The notes under the pieces: model-generated
What the model was told of the DNA's origin: nothing
Seen by the model: the letters and a program-made list of their open reading frames with translations, nothing else
Databases searched by the model: none
Made by a program: the position numbers and the translations under genes
Source of the DNA: Parapristionchus giblindavisi
Taxonomy: Eukaryota > Nematoda > Chromadorea > Rhabditida > Diplogasteridae
DNA: 64,000 nucleotides
Reading direction: 5' to 3'
Assembly (NCBI GenBank): GCA_943737045.1
Contig: CALSFV010000001.1
Coordinates: forward strand, 2,818,001-2,882,000
Part shown: positions 1 through 11,239 of the stretch, piece by piece
Numbering within the stretch: position 1 is the first letter of the stretch
Layout: each line of letters opens with the position of its first letter

Positions 1-1461
1 TTAGTGAAAGATCCTGTTCTTCTGAAGCATTGTGAGAGTGGAGACCCCCACTAGGGCTGCACAGTCACACAATCCGGAATGGCTCCGATTCCGATTTCAA
101 GCTGTAGCTGGGTCGCAACTTTGACCCCCAAAATTTATAACTTAGCTTCTAGATGTGCTATCAACCCGTTCTAAGTGCTGAAATGATGCTAGTGGTGAGT
201 AATGTTTATCCGCAGATTATGGTAGTCATAGCTCGTCATTTGCAATCAGGGCATAAAATATTTTTTTTGGGGGAGGACCGATTTTGAGACCCTACCGTTC
301 AGAGGGCGGGTCTTCTAAAAATATAGTTCCTGCGCAAGCAGCTTTGCACTCTATCATATATTAATTTCCCTTATTTTGGTTTAGTTCCGATTCCTTTCAG
401 ACCCGCAGCAAACGTTATGCTGAGGTCTAGGGTTGTCCGTTCGGAAGACGAAACGCCATTCGAAAGTCACGTATTTTCACTCTCGTTCCGGAACGACGTG
501 ACTTTTGATACGGAATCAATTCGGAAGAGTAATTATTTGACTCTCGTTCCGGAAGAGATGCAAATTGGCTCCTTTGTTCCGATGAGGGGAGGGAGAGGGG
601 GAGAAAAGAAGGGGATGAGTGTGAAACATATTTGAAATATCAGAATTGGAGAGAGAACTTTGACAATACACCGATCAGTTTTGTCCGTGATCGAACAATG
701 AAATTGATACGGAAGGGATACGGAACGCTATCAAATCACTCTCATTCCGGAAGAATCTCATTTCTCTCTCGCTCGTTCCGGAATAAATGCAAATCTTCCC
801 TTCCAAACGAAACTTTCGTATTCCGTTTTCGTTTCGTTAACCCTACTGAGGTCTACTCGGTGCGCGCTTTTGCGATTTCTCTCTTTCTGCTCCTGCCCCT
901 GGGCCTCTATTGATGAAATTTCTTAGTTTCAAAGTACCAATGCATGTTAGAGATGTTCACAAAAGTTTTTACACTATTGCGAAACTTTGATCTTTGATCT
1001 TTGTATTTTGATCTTTACACGCTACTACCGAGTAGACCCCAGCATAACGTTTGCTGCGGGTCTGAAAGGAATCGGAACTAAACCAAAATAAGGGAAATCA
1101 ATATATGATATATTGCAAAGCTGTATGTGCAGGAACCATAATTTTAGAAGGCCCGCCCTCTGAACGGTAGGGTCTCAAAATCGGTCCTCCCCCAAAAAAA
1201 TTATTTTATGCCCTGAGGGCAAATGACGAGCTATGACTTCCATAATCTACGGATAAACATTACTCACCACTAGCATCATTTCAGCACTTAGAAGGGGTTG
1301 TTAGCACATCTAGAAGCTAAGTTATAAATTTTGGGGGTCAAAGTTGCGACCCAGCTACAGCTTGAAATCGGAATCGAAGCCATTCCGGATTGTGTGACTG
1401 TACAGCCCTAGTGGGGGTCTCCACTCTCACAATGTTTCAGAAGAACAGAATCTTTCACTAA
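1..1461. mobile_element. Foldback DNA element with ~430 bp terminal inverted repeats
   Basis: The first ~429 bases recur as the reverse complement at about 1032-1461. The outer ends read TTAGTGAAAGATYCTGTTCT on one side and its complement on the other, and the inner ends converge on CAGACCCGCAGCAAACGTTA. No transposase-like frame is visible. Without the nested 416 bp insertion the element would be about 1.03 kb with a loop of only ~165 bp, so it is a non-autonomous foldback or MITE. The left edge coincides with the window edge, so any target duplication cannot be seen. The arms differ at scattered positions, so the insertion is not very recent. Confidence 0.85.
430..845. mobile_element. Nested 416 bp element with 10 bp target duplication
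   Basis: CTGAGGTCTA occurs at 420-429 and again at 846-855, while the opposite foldback arm carries one uninterrupted, slightly diverged copy of the site. The inserted DNA begins GGGTT and ends AACCCTA, and is rich in TTCGGAA/TTCCGGAA motifs arranged as a rough internal duplication. A 9-10 bp duplication is characteristic of Mutator-like elements (family knowledge); no transposase is present. The two short frames here look like chance readings of the repeats. Confidence 0.7.
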
Positions 1462-1755
1462 AGAAATGTAAATTTTCAAAAAAGTGTATTTCGATAGAGT
1501 CATCACTACGCATTAGTAAACTAATTTAATTATACCAACACATCTTGGTAATATTCCCTGATAAATTCTGTACATTGACTGAAAAGATCAGCTTGATTGC
1601 TTTTCTGAATCAAAAGTTATAAAAAAATAAAAAAAAGTGTCCCATGACTTTTAGGCTACACTGTATAGTGGGTCAATCCTCACACTGTGAGGGTAGGAAA
1701 ATGTATGATTTGCTACCGTATCCTATTTCATGATATTGATTAATATTGATTTCAG

Positions 1756-1890
1756 GGTGAGATGGGAGTTCGTGTTGGTGTAATCAATCGATTGCCTGAA
1801 AGGCGTCAATTTCCTGGCGAAAATTCGTATGAGATAGGTGAAAATGTTGTGGAGAGAAGACAGTATGCTGCAGCTCATTTCCGGATATAA
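1756..1890 (+). CDS. Last exon of an unidentified protein gene
   Basis: After a clean TTTCAG acceptor, a frame of 44 codons runs to TAA at 1888-1890. It reads GEMGVRVGVINRLPER and continues charged and hydrophilic to a HFRI end. The rest of the gene must lie left of the foldback element or left of the window; no upstream exon was found in 1462-1755. No domain is recognisable. It could be the tail of a larger housekeeping gene. A chance frame is less likely because codon choice resembles the other genes here. Confidence 0.4.
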   Translation, partial: GEMGVRVGVINRLPERRQFPGENSYEIGENVVERRQYAAAHFRI

Positions 1891-3183
1891 CTCGGATACA
1901 GTATACCTTGTACTCGCGAGGATTACTGTAGGAGCTGAAGTATAGAAAGTATTGATTGGTTCATTCTCTAATCCTTACTTCTTTCTTATTGCTACACAAT
2001 TTTAACTATTGCACCGCACATTTTTTTTTGCTTCTTATCCGTTTCTTTTTTCTTTGTTCTATCTATATCTCCGGGTATAATGCTCTCATTAGGCTTCCAA
2101 TGTCAACAGTTCAATCATATTATGGAAATAGAACTAATCTAGATGATTACTCTTCACTCCATTCATACTATCTAGCTCATATGTACCGTAATCTGTGTTA
2201 TTGATTAGTACGTGATAGACAGAGTACGGTATTTGTATTCCCGAGTCATTTTCCCTTCTTTTCATCTAGGTTCTGCTTAAAACCCTCTCATTCGCCCTCC
2301 ATTGATTAGATTGAACTATTCCTTCCTTATATCAATTGCTCTCTATCACTGCTTGTATACCATCATAGTATCATGTTCGATCATTTATCTGTTCAATCAT
2401 AAGCTTTATTTATAGTATCGAATAGAATTACAATATATTAGACTTGTATCATTTCAAATCCATTCTATCTCATTACTCCTATTCATTCATTCATTCATCT
2501 AATAGAGTACTTGAATAATCAATAATATTTGATGTACTCTATCCTCTTTGTCTCTTTGTCTGTCTGTCTTGTCAACCATATGAATCATCTTCCGTATTAC
2601 TCCCTTCTTCTTCTATCTCCTCATAAGAAGGTACAAATATAGTCTCATGATAGTCCTTCCATCCTTCATTATTCCTATGTACCCTATTTCTCATGAATGT
2701 ATGTATACTATACTATCATCTTCTTCGGGTATACGGTAGAGTCGTATTCGACTTGATTCTTTGGCTGGCTCCCTTCCCTATCTGTGATCTCTGCTCTTGT
2801 ATTCATATCGGGTATAAATGGTCCACCTGTCGTATCATGGTGAGATCCTGCAGCGATCTCATCTATACATCGGGTACTGTAATATATCGATTGGTATGAG
2901 GGCAGAGATCATTCTCTCATCCTCTTTATCTGAAAAGGTAACAAAAAATGTTTTTTCCTTATTTTTTCTCGTGCATTTCAAGATTGTATATATATCTTCC
3001 ATCATATTACATTAACAGTTTGTGACTAGAAATTCAACAATAAACTCATTTTTGAAGTTTGTCTTGTGTTTCTACATTATATTGAATGAGTTTGGTCCTC
3101 TGGTTATCTGAAGGGATCAGTATAGATATCGATAAGTGAATGTAGAATACAGTAGATCAATCAATAAGTGTATAATACTGTAG
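1891..3183 (+). other. Non-coding stretch, probably 3'UTR plus intergenic
   Basis: T-rich DNA between the terminal exon and the next start codon. Frames are short and show no flanking splice signals. An AATAAA lies near 3041. No gene was found. Confidence 0.5.
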
Positions 3184-3782
3184 ATGGCTCCTTCTGTTCG
3201 AGATTATCCTTCATGGAAAGAATATGCTGAAGCACAGCGTGAGATTGGGAGTTGTAAAGAGGACTTCAAGGTATAGGGTCACATTTGATCTTTGATCTCT
3301 TGGTTACTGTACTAATCGATAACAGGCAACAATGAAGACTGCTTTCAAAGCAGGAACTATAGCTGGAGTACCATTTGGAATTTATGCTGCTTATAGGTAT
3401 ATTATCGATCGATAAATTAGATTATTTATTGATTGATTTTCGAATGGGACACCGTCGACCAAGTCAATTCATAGGAAAATCCGTAGCAGTTACAATAACT
3501 ACCGTAATGGCATTTTCATGTCTTGGATTGATGACTGGAACATATAATTGTTTACGAGTCAATATGTAATTGATTGATTGTGATATAGGAAATATTAGAT
3601 ATTGTTAATATTGTTCATTTGATTTCTATTGAATTGTTAATATGATAAATATCGATTATTCTAATCGTAATATAATAATTTGATTGGTTCATTCATTTTG
3701 ATATAGTTGGTACAGGATACTGTAGTTATTGATTGATTATTTCAGAGGAAAACTAAGAAAAAGGATTCGTGACTTAATTTGA
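3184..3782 (+). CDS. Small predicted membrane protein, ~105 aa, four exons
   Basis: Exons 3184-3270, 3326-3396, 3443-3565 and 3746-3782 join in frame. The protein starts MAPSVRDYPSWKEYAEA, has a Gly/Ala-rich hydrophobic segment (AGTIAGVPFGIYAAY, about residues 39-53), a second segment (SVAVTITTVMAFSCLGLMTG, about 67-86), then a basic tail ending IGKLRKRIRDLI. Two short Gly-rich helices in a ~100 aa protein suggest a mitochondrial inner-membrane subunit. There is a weak resemblance to complex I NDUFA11, by eye only. Odd feature: the acceptor before exon 3 reads TTTTCG at 3437-3442 with no AG, though the frame demands a junction exactly there. Other acceptors break the hydrophobic frame. A sequencing deletion or a damaged splice site are both possible. 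Confidence 0.6.
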
Positions 3783-4337
3783 AGATAAAGCATTCTAACA
3801 AATTAGATTCGGAATAGGTTTTACTTTGGTAAATAAGATATTTCTTGAATGGATTGTTCTCGTTTGAAGCGTAACACATTTGGTTTCTGCTTAATTTTCT
3901 TTTTTTTTTAACCTTTTAGGGTGTGAAATGTTATAATAATGAAAAAACCATTGTAATTTATTCATTAACATTTATTACTTTGGAAGGCAAGAAAAAACAG
4001 AAGAGAATGGAATCATTTTGCACTTAAAGAGCTAATCAATAGCAACTACTAATCAATAGAGATGGAACGATAAATTAATAAATGGGATAAAAGAATGAGA
4101 GGAAAGGGGGATAATCACCGTATTATGATCTACTTAGTAGAAGGAGACAAAAGGATAGAATGAAGAAAATTGAATCGAATAACTATAAGAGAATATTTGT
4201 ATTAAATTCTAATGAAACGATATTAATGTTATCTTAACCCTAAAATATATTAGATGAATACTAAATGAAAGATAAAGACAATCTATTCAGGTCATGGAAT
4301 TTATTGAAATATGGAATTATTGATCTTTGATCTTTGA
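3783..4337. other. Convergent 3' intergenic region
   Basis: AT-rich DNA between the stop of the small membrane-protein gene (+) and the stop of the sulfhydryl oxidase gene (-). No frame with splice signals. A TTTGATC heptamer run lies at the right edge. Confidence 0.6.
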
Positions 4338-7300
4338 TTATTTCTTATTTCCATTAGCTTTCTCAACAGGGGCAGTATATGGTTTGATATCAGAATAGTA
4401 ATTGATAAGGAAAGGTTTGATGGTTGATTCATCAGAGGCTGTGCAATTGGAACATAAGAAACGAGCTGGGAACTGAAAGATATTATTGATTAATATAATG
4501 GAATAGATCAGTCAATATGATACCTGATACTTCAAGAACATTGGATCTTCTGTATCTCTTCCCTTCAATCGAGCATTCACTACATTGTGAGCTTTCCATA
4601 AATACAAGAATACATCTTCGAATTTCTTTGCCTTAAACAATAATGATAACTCATTAATGATAGATTTTATGATAGATGACCCTTTATTGTGCTAAAAAAA
4701 TGTTCAGATAATTACTATGCTATCGTTTTATATGGAAAAATGGTTGCGAGAGAGATCTCTCTTAATGATAAGAATGGTTGTGAGACTCACTTCAATCTCC
4801 ATTGGGAAAGTCTTCGTTGTCATTCTCAAGAAGTGATCTCTACAATGAAGACAACCAAAGAAATGTTCAACCCAACTACGAATTGATGTTAGAAGAGGAA
4901 GAGGAGATGAATCTGTTTCTGAAATGAATCCAATTCTGAATTATATTCATTTTGAAAGAAAGGCGATAATGTACCATTTTCCTTTTGTCGATAGGCAGTA
5001 ACAGATAAAGCGTGAAAAGTTGTCCATAATCCACATGAATAACCACGCATTTGACGAGTTGAGCCTCTGATAAATTATTGATTGATTATTGATCATTTTA
5101 CTATGAAACAAAATGATTCCATAGTATTATAAAGGTAAAATGTAATTCTCTAGTCCTACTTAATCATAATTCCACCATTGAGACTATCATAATTGATTAA
5201 TTCAAAAGATAAATGTATCTCACTTGCAATGATCCCATTCAATAGTGATAGGGAATGGATTTCCTGCGTTCTCCTGAGTAAATATTATTTTGTAAAATAT
5301 AAACATAATAATATAATTGTGCTCACCTCAGCCAATAAAAATTCTTTCTGGAAATCGTCTACACTAATGACGATTGACTGAAATTCATCATATTTTATCT
5401 TAAAAATAAATAATTCTTACATCATTATCAGAAGCCAAAGCTCCTTTCTCTTCTAACCAATCTCTCATTCGTGCAAATACAGTAACTGCTGCTGAACTAC
5501 GATTGAGTGTTTGTTCCTAGAAGGAATACATAATATCGATTGATTGATTACCGTAATCTACCTCTTCATCTCCATGGAAAGTAACTGTAGGTAAATGATC
5601 ATGAAGGGAAGAAAGGAATCCATGTAGAGCAGTAAGATTTGATCCAGAAAGGGGAGCACCTGTACGTGCGGTCTCACGAAGAATTGCATATCTACAAAGA
5701 GTACTGTAACTACGATAAATAGATCAATAATTGACTACCGTATAGCCTTGAGCATATCGACTTCGGAAACATAGTAACGAGCCTTGCATCTAAAATTTTA
5801 CTGGTTAGTTTTTCAGGGGCAAATATGAAAGAGTTTATACTTTTCAGGTTCATTGATACATTCTTCGGAAGCATTTTTCCTTGCAGTGAATTGAATTGTT
5901 GGATCGACTTCTTCTTTTTCTTCATGAAGAAATTGTTCAACTTCATTGAATAGAAGACGACGTAATCTAAATATTATTTACTATTTTAGTCTCATCTCGT
6001 TGCTTCTTGTAAACTCTACGAATGTTTTAACTGAACCAAAAAGTTGGAAATTTGAAACGCAAAGAGTTATTCATGTGTTGATTGAAAAGTGAGGAATCAT
6101 AGTAAATATGATATATGATATGACTTGGATAACAGAAAACAATGACTAACTCAGCTTGAACAACAGGAACACGATCTCCTTTCTTGAATATAACTAGAGA
6201 TGGAAAATCAGTCAAATGAAGTGCTTCAACAAGTGGATGATTCTAGAAGATCAAAAGATCAAAAATTAATTTATGATTAATCTATTATACCTTTAAAGCT
6301 CTCCGAGAATATAGACGATCGTTATACGGTAAAAGATCCATTAAAAGCTATTAAACACTGATTTAATTATAGATTTCATAATGAAAGACATTATTGTCCC
6401 TTATTATGTATTTTCATTATTATTATTTAGAGATTAATTCAAACGGACAATGAGAACGAGTTCAATTGAAAAGTGAGATAAGGAGAAAGTGCTCCCCCCA
6501 ACCAATCCCTATCACTCTATTCATAAGAACCTCAACCGGGGGCATAGCTCAGTGGTAGAGCGCTCGCTTAGCATGCGAGAGGGCTGGGGTTCAATTCCCC
6601 ATGCCTCCATAAACTTTTGCATACCTGTGCTCCAGTAAGAGAAGATGGATGATTCTCGAATACTATTGCAATATGTTCAGCAGTTTCGTTGGCTCCTACT
6701 TCTTCCCATAATTCAGAGAACGTTGTCATACTGTAAGTATTTCAATGTCTTTATACGAACCATTCTTTATCACTAGTTGTTTAATATTTATGATTTGGAT
6801 GTGTGATAAATCAAATTTAAAGTATATTATGAGATGGAGTTGTGAATATGAATACATCATAAATTTGAATATAAACTTACTCTTTCAAGAAGTCAAAGTT
6901 AGGCCAATCCTCGAATCGATTAACTGAGTAGTCATCCATTACGTGCTATAAAGTATACAGATCAAATATGAACTAATAGATAAAAATAGTTAACCTTAGT
7001 GACTTGATCTCTCATTTCTGATAGAGTTCTGAATGCTCTCAATAGAGTTCCAGTTGTAGGATCAGAACTATTACGAGGGAAATACTGAATGAATACAATT
7101 ATTGATTGCTTTAAATGTATAGATGATCTACCTTAATATAAGGGAAATAAGCAACTCCATTGGCCCTACATGTAGCTGCATTTACTGAATCAGCACAATT
7201 CATTGCACCAATACGAACCTGGAATATCGATTGATTTATTGATTAGATAATAGGATATTGATTGAAGTACTCAATGATGAATCAGTAAATATGATGATTC

Positions 7301-8588
7301 ACAGTGTTTATAAAGGAATGAATAACAGATAAAATTAATACTCACAACATTATTCCATGAATTGATATCTTTAGCCAATTGTTTGTATAGAGGAGCAAAG
7401 GATCGACAATGACCACACCAATCAGAATAAAACTGAATACTTTATTATTATATTTATACAATTATTTATCTGTTTTATAAGTACATCCCGAGATAACTTC
7501 ATTCTCCGCTCTAGGAACACTCTCTCGTAGACAAAGAAAGCGAGAAGGTATTACCAGAATGGATAGTTTCAATAAATACTGTAGATAAATCGATACGATT
7601 AGATTCAATAACAATGGAACCATATTTAATGTCTTTTCTTTAGTCTTCTCTTTATGTTCATTCTTCAATGTATTGTGGATAGAATAGTTCAATAGAATCA
7701 TAAGAAAGGAAAGATCAATATATCTATCTCTTTCTATCGTTTACTTCAACAAAAGGAGTAGTATGGAGGGTACAAACAAATAGAATGGAATGGCCTTCAA
7801 TCCATTCACTAGTTTACTAGTATATATACTCTAATGGCGCACTAAAAAATAGTGGAAAACGGAAAATGGCGACTTTCCGGGGTCTAAAATAGTACACTGG
7901 AAAACCGAAAATGGTAACTCGAAATTTGAATTCGCGGGCGCGAATAAGGCGCGGGAATTCAAATTCTGACTTTCTAACTGGATTTTCTGCGGTTATAAAA
8001 CTTATATAAAACCGAAATTTCATTTTTCGACCTTTATGAAGCGTAAGAACTTAAATTCCTACTTTACATCCTTTTTAAATCGCTGAAAACCGCAGTTGGA
8101 AAGCCAGAATTTGAATTCCCGCACCTTTTTTCGCGCCCGCGAATTCAAATTGTCGAGTTTCCATGTGCTTTTTTAGACCCTGGAAAGTCGCCATTTTCCG
8201 TTTTCCACTATTTTTTAGTGCGCCATAACTAGTTGATGAACTCTACTGAAACTAATCAGACTAATTACTCTTTATCTTATAGTAAGAGATATCCCCTATG
8301 ATAGCCCCACCCTTCTTATCTCTCGAAGTAAGGTCAATGTACCTCTACAAGATATGAAGGACAATCTGAACGAGTACAAAATATTGTCTCATTGAATGTT
8401 GATTCATCCAATTGAATTACCTGAAAACAGTACGATAAGATTACGGTAAAAAGAGTACGGTAAGATTACGGTAGATATACCTTATCATCAACTGAATATA
8501 GAGTAGGATTGATTCCTTTAGGAGGAGTACCATAATCAGCTACTTCAGCCAAGATAAGAGATGGAAGGAAAAGGAATGGAAGTAGCAT
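4338..8588 (-). CDS. QSOX1: Quiescin sulfhydryl oxidase (QSOX)
   Basis: About 19 exons splice into ~585 residues. The enzyme makes disulfides in secreted proteins, passing electrons from a thioredoxin CXXC to an FAD-bound Erv/ALR CXXC and then to O2. Visible in order: signal peptide MLLPFLFLPSLILA; thioredoxin domain with FYSDWCGHC (Cys about 67/70); a degenerate second thioredoxin region; the helical linker; EWDHC; then the Erv domain with GYSCGLWTTFH, WVEHFFGCLHCRDHF (CXXC about 485/488) and LYLWKAHNVVNARL; and a final CSNC near residue 548. The last residues are Lys/Asn-rich with no transmembrane helix, so the product is probably secreted. The start ATG follows TTTGTAG, a likely trans-splice acceptor. 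The intron after exon 2 (7441-8361) contains a MITE, and another intron contains a tRNA gene on the opposite strand. Confidence 0.95.
6538..6609 (+). tRNA. tRNA-Ala (AGC)
   Basis: A 72 nt cloverleaf: acceptor GGGGGCA pairs with TGCCTCC; D arm GCTCAGTGGTAGAGC; anticodon arm CTCGC TTAGCAT GCGAG, giving AGC; T arm TGGGG TTCAATT CCCCA; discriminator A. A-box and B-box promoter sequences are intact. It lies inside a QSOX intron, antisense to that gene. It is intact and likely functional. Confidence 0.95.
7835..8225. mobile_element. 391 bp MITE, Harbinger-like, in QSOX intron
   Basis: Ends TGGCGCACTAAAAAATAGTG and its complement, with TIRs of roughly 60 bp. It is flanked by TAA at 7832-7834 and 8226-8228. 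A 3 bp TWA duplication is typical of PIF/Harbinger elements. The interior is also partly self-complementary, including mirrored GCGGGCGCGAATAAG-type stretches. No coding capacity. Confidence 0.85.
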
Positions 8589-8612
8589 CTACAAAGAGGA
8601 TACTATTATTAA

Positions 8613-8952
8613 AGGTGGAGACCCGCGAATGTTCATTAAAATCCCTTGTACCTTGCTTATGCAAGTGTAAAGTGATATGCAAGAAGAGTGAGTCACCGCT
8701 CGTCAATCCCTTAGCGCAGTGGTAACACTTCTGTCTGGATAGCGCATGGACGTGGGTTCGAATCCTATTGCCGAACTTTCCTATTTTCAAAAAGCGCGCC
8801 TTTGCCTGCGATTGCAAGCATGATTCATTCATGTTTCTAGCAATCAATAAGCAGAATTAGCGTTAAATAAATAGTGTACTGTATGTAGAATAACTTTTGC
8901 TACCTTTCTGTCTTTACAGTTTGTTCACGAAAATATTCGCGGGAGTCCACCT
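8613..8952. mobile_element. 340 bp TTAA-flanked MITE (piggyBac-like) just upstream of QSOX
   Basis: TTAA lies at 8609-8612 and 8953-8956. The termini are AGGTGGAGACCCGCGAA on the left and, read from the right, AGGTGGACTCCCGCGAA (15 of 17 matching). TTAA target use is the hallmark of piggyBac elements. It carries a tRNA-like core and no transposase, and lies 24 bp upstream of the QSOX start codon, inside its promoter or 5' leader. Confidence 0.8.
8705..8775 (+). pseudogene. tRNA-like sequence inside the TTAA MITE
   Basis: An A-box-like TTAGCGCAGTGG and a B-box GGGTTCGAATCC are spaced as in a tRNA, but the acceptor ends do not pair, so this is a tRNA relic or SINE head and not a working tRNA. 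It could still recruit TFIIIC. Confidence 0.55.
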
Positions 8953-9118
8953 TTAAGCTGTTTGTTTACCCAATTAAAAAAAGTTGGATAATAAGCAACA
9001 AAGCAAAAGAAAAATCGAATGAAATTAATACAAAAGATGAGAAAAGATATGATTCATTGACATTATGAGAACAGAGATAACTTAACCCTCAGACAATTAT
9101 TCGTCCACTTTTGCTTCC

Positions 9119-9330
9119 TTGGAACTATTTCCCTCCCTATCCCTCACTATCTCTCTATTCCTCTCCCTCTCTCAGCATCTCTCCTTCTATCTCTCCCTCT
9201 TTCTCTCCTTATCCCTCTCCCTCTCCTTCTCTCTTCCCTCTCCCTCTCTCTCTACTCTTCTCCCTCTCCCCTTTTCTCCCTCTCCCTCTCCCTTCTCCCT
9301 CTCCCCCCTCTCCTTCTCTCGATGTCACTA
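9119..9330. repeat. CTCCCT-rich polypyrimidine block
   Basis: Degenerate CTCTCC/CTCCCT repeats on the + strand. Long Ser/Pro/Leu frames through it are repeat artefacts. Confidence 0.9.
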
Positions 9331-9684
9331 GTCAAATTGTCCATTCCTGGAGATCTCTTTCACTCCTTTTCATTCAATCAAAACGAGAGATCTTTTCTTT
9401 CTTCGATCGAGAAAAGAAACAAACAAAGAGAATGAATGGATTAGATCATTGAACAATGAATGAATATCATTATGAATGAATGAATGAATGAATGAATGAT
9501 TAGTGTTCTCTCTATTCATTATGATGATTCATTGTTCCCTATCTATGAATAGATGATTAAGTAAATGGATTGAGTCGATGAGAACAAATTGAAGAATATT
9601 TCATGGAAAAAGATGAATATGGAAGAGATGATACGTGAGATGATGAAGATGGATGGATATGGAGATATTCATAAGGAAGGAGAG

Positions 9685-9698
9685 GGGGAAGGGGATGG

Positions 9699-9742
<44 letters not shown>

Positions 9743-9815
9743 AGAGAGAGAGAGAGGGGGGGGGAGAGGGAGAGGGAGAGGGGAGAGAGAGGAGGATGGG
9801 GAAGGGGGGGGGGAG
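9685..9815. repeat. GA-rich block with (GA)n
   Basis: Polypurine on the + strand, including an uninterrupted GA run near 9704-9739 and two G8-9 runs. It is opposite in polarity to the block at 9119-9330, so the two can pair. Confidence 0.9.
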
Positions 9816-9944
9816 ATCCTAAAGTGCGTTCCGGGTTAGCCTTACTCTTTCTCATCTCTTCATCTTTCTTTTCATCTGTCAAAGTAGACTTGAATATGAA
9901 GTCTTTGGGGGTAAAGTGACACATATATGACAGGATAAGAAGAG

Positions 9945-10130
9945 AGTAAAGACAGAGGAAGAGGGTGGGGAGGGGAAGAGAGGGAGAGGGAGAGGTGAGA
10001 TAGAGAGAGGGAGAGGGGGTAAGGGATAGAGGGCAAAATAGGGGTGGATTTCCCTTGTGTGAGATAAGGGAAAGCGAGAAGATGGAGAGAGGAGGGGATT
10101 GGAGAGGGGAGGGGAGAGGAGAAAGAAAAG
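9945..10130. repeat. Degenerate GGGAGA-rich block
   Basis: A purine-rich stretch of GGGAGAGG-type repeats. No coding meaning seen. Confidence 0.8.
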
Positions 10131-11239
10131 CTTAGAAAACGAGGATCCTATCTGGTAAAAGAATAAAATAATGTTGATGTTTAGAGATTCTGAATTATTA
10201 TGAATAGAACATAATGACAATATATCAAAAAATGTTTTTATTAAATAAGAAGTAATAAATTAGATATGGTATAGAAGTGAAAGAAAATAAAAGTGGGCGG
10301 AGTCATAAGAATGAGTCTTTCTCTCATATTTAATGTCTACTAGAGAACAGAGGTGAAGATATCATTTCAAATGTTATTTGTTATTTCTAAGATAAAAATA
10401 GAAGGAGAATATAAATATTGTTTATCTATTTGCTCATTTTACTTACTATGATCTCGTGAAGATAATTGAGATAAAGAGATATCTTTGTATAGAACTTTCA
10501 AGATATATCAAATAGAGATTAGGAGATTGATAATGTTCAAATGATAAGAGCTTTCAATATATGCTACTGCACGTACAACAATCTCATTTACTATATTTTC
10601 TTATAAAAATCGAAAAAAATACAAATAAAATTTTTTTAAAGTGGTTTTTCCTTTCGCATTTTCCTACTGTGGTTGGTTAGTCTTTGAACGAATAGATAGA
10701 ATAAAATATGACGATAAAATAATAGTAAAGATCTAACAAATGGACTTTACAATGAGTAGATTGAATGAATGGACACGTATATAAACTATGGATGAGATGA
10801 AGATCATTTCAAAGATAAACAATATATAATACATATACTCTCAATATTTTCATTTATTCTACAGTACTTTATTACTGTAACTATATTGCATCGATTGATT
10901 ATTAACTGATCCCTTCATCTTCAATTCCATATATGTATCACCAGGTGTGCACACTCTATCACATAGAAATAGTAAGGGCGTTTGTCACTGTCTCTCGAAC
11001 GGAATGTAAGCATACGGTAGTCCGATCAGAGCACTATTACATTCTTGACATTCCTTTAAGATCACAAGTGATTAACCACTTTCTTTTAAAGTTCCTCCAA
11101 CTTTTGTTGTTTCCGTTATAGTTCAAATCGATTTTTAATAAATATTTTGATGATTATTATCGATTGATCATATTGATCTACCTTGATCTATCTCTATCTG
11201 ATCTACTGATCTATTCAGAATGATAAAGTAAGTAATATA
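10131..11239. other. Intergenic region upstream of SAV1
   Basis: AT-rich, with no exon having both splice signals and plausible codon use. It must include the SAV1 promoter. A 62-codon frame at 10933-11121 has no supporting features. Confidence 0.5.

Noticed and set aside
8545..8847. 100-codon - strand frame covering the QSOX start and the MITE
   Set aside because: It runs through the tRNA-like MITE. The real QSOX start is the shorter frame with a signal peptide at 8588.
9601..10220. Frames over 100 codons in GA/CT blocks
   Set aside because: Low-complexity Ser/Leu/Pro or Glu/Arg runs that follow the repeat polarity.
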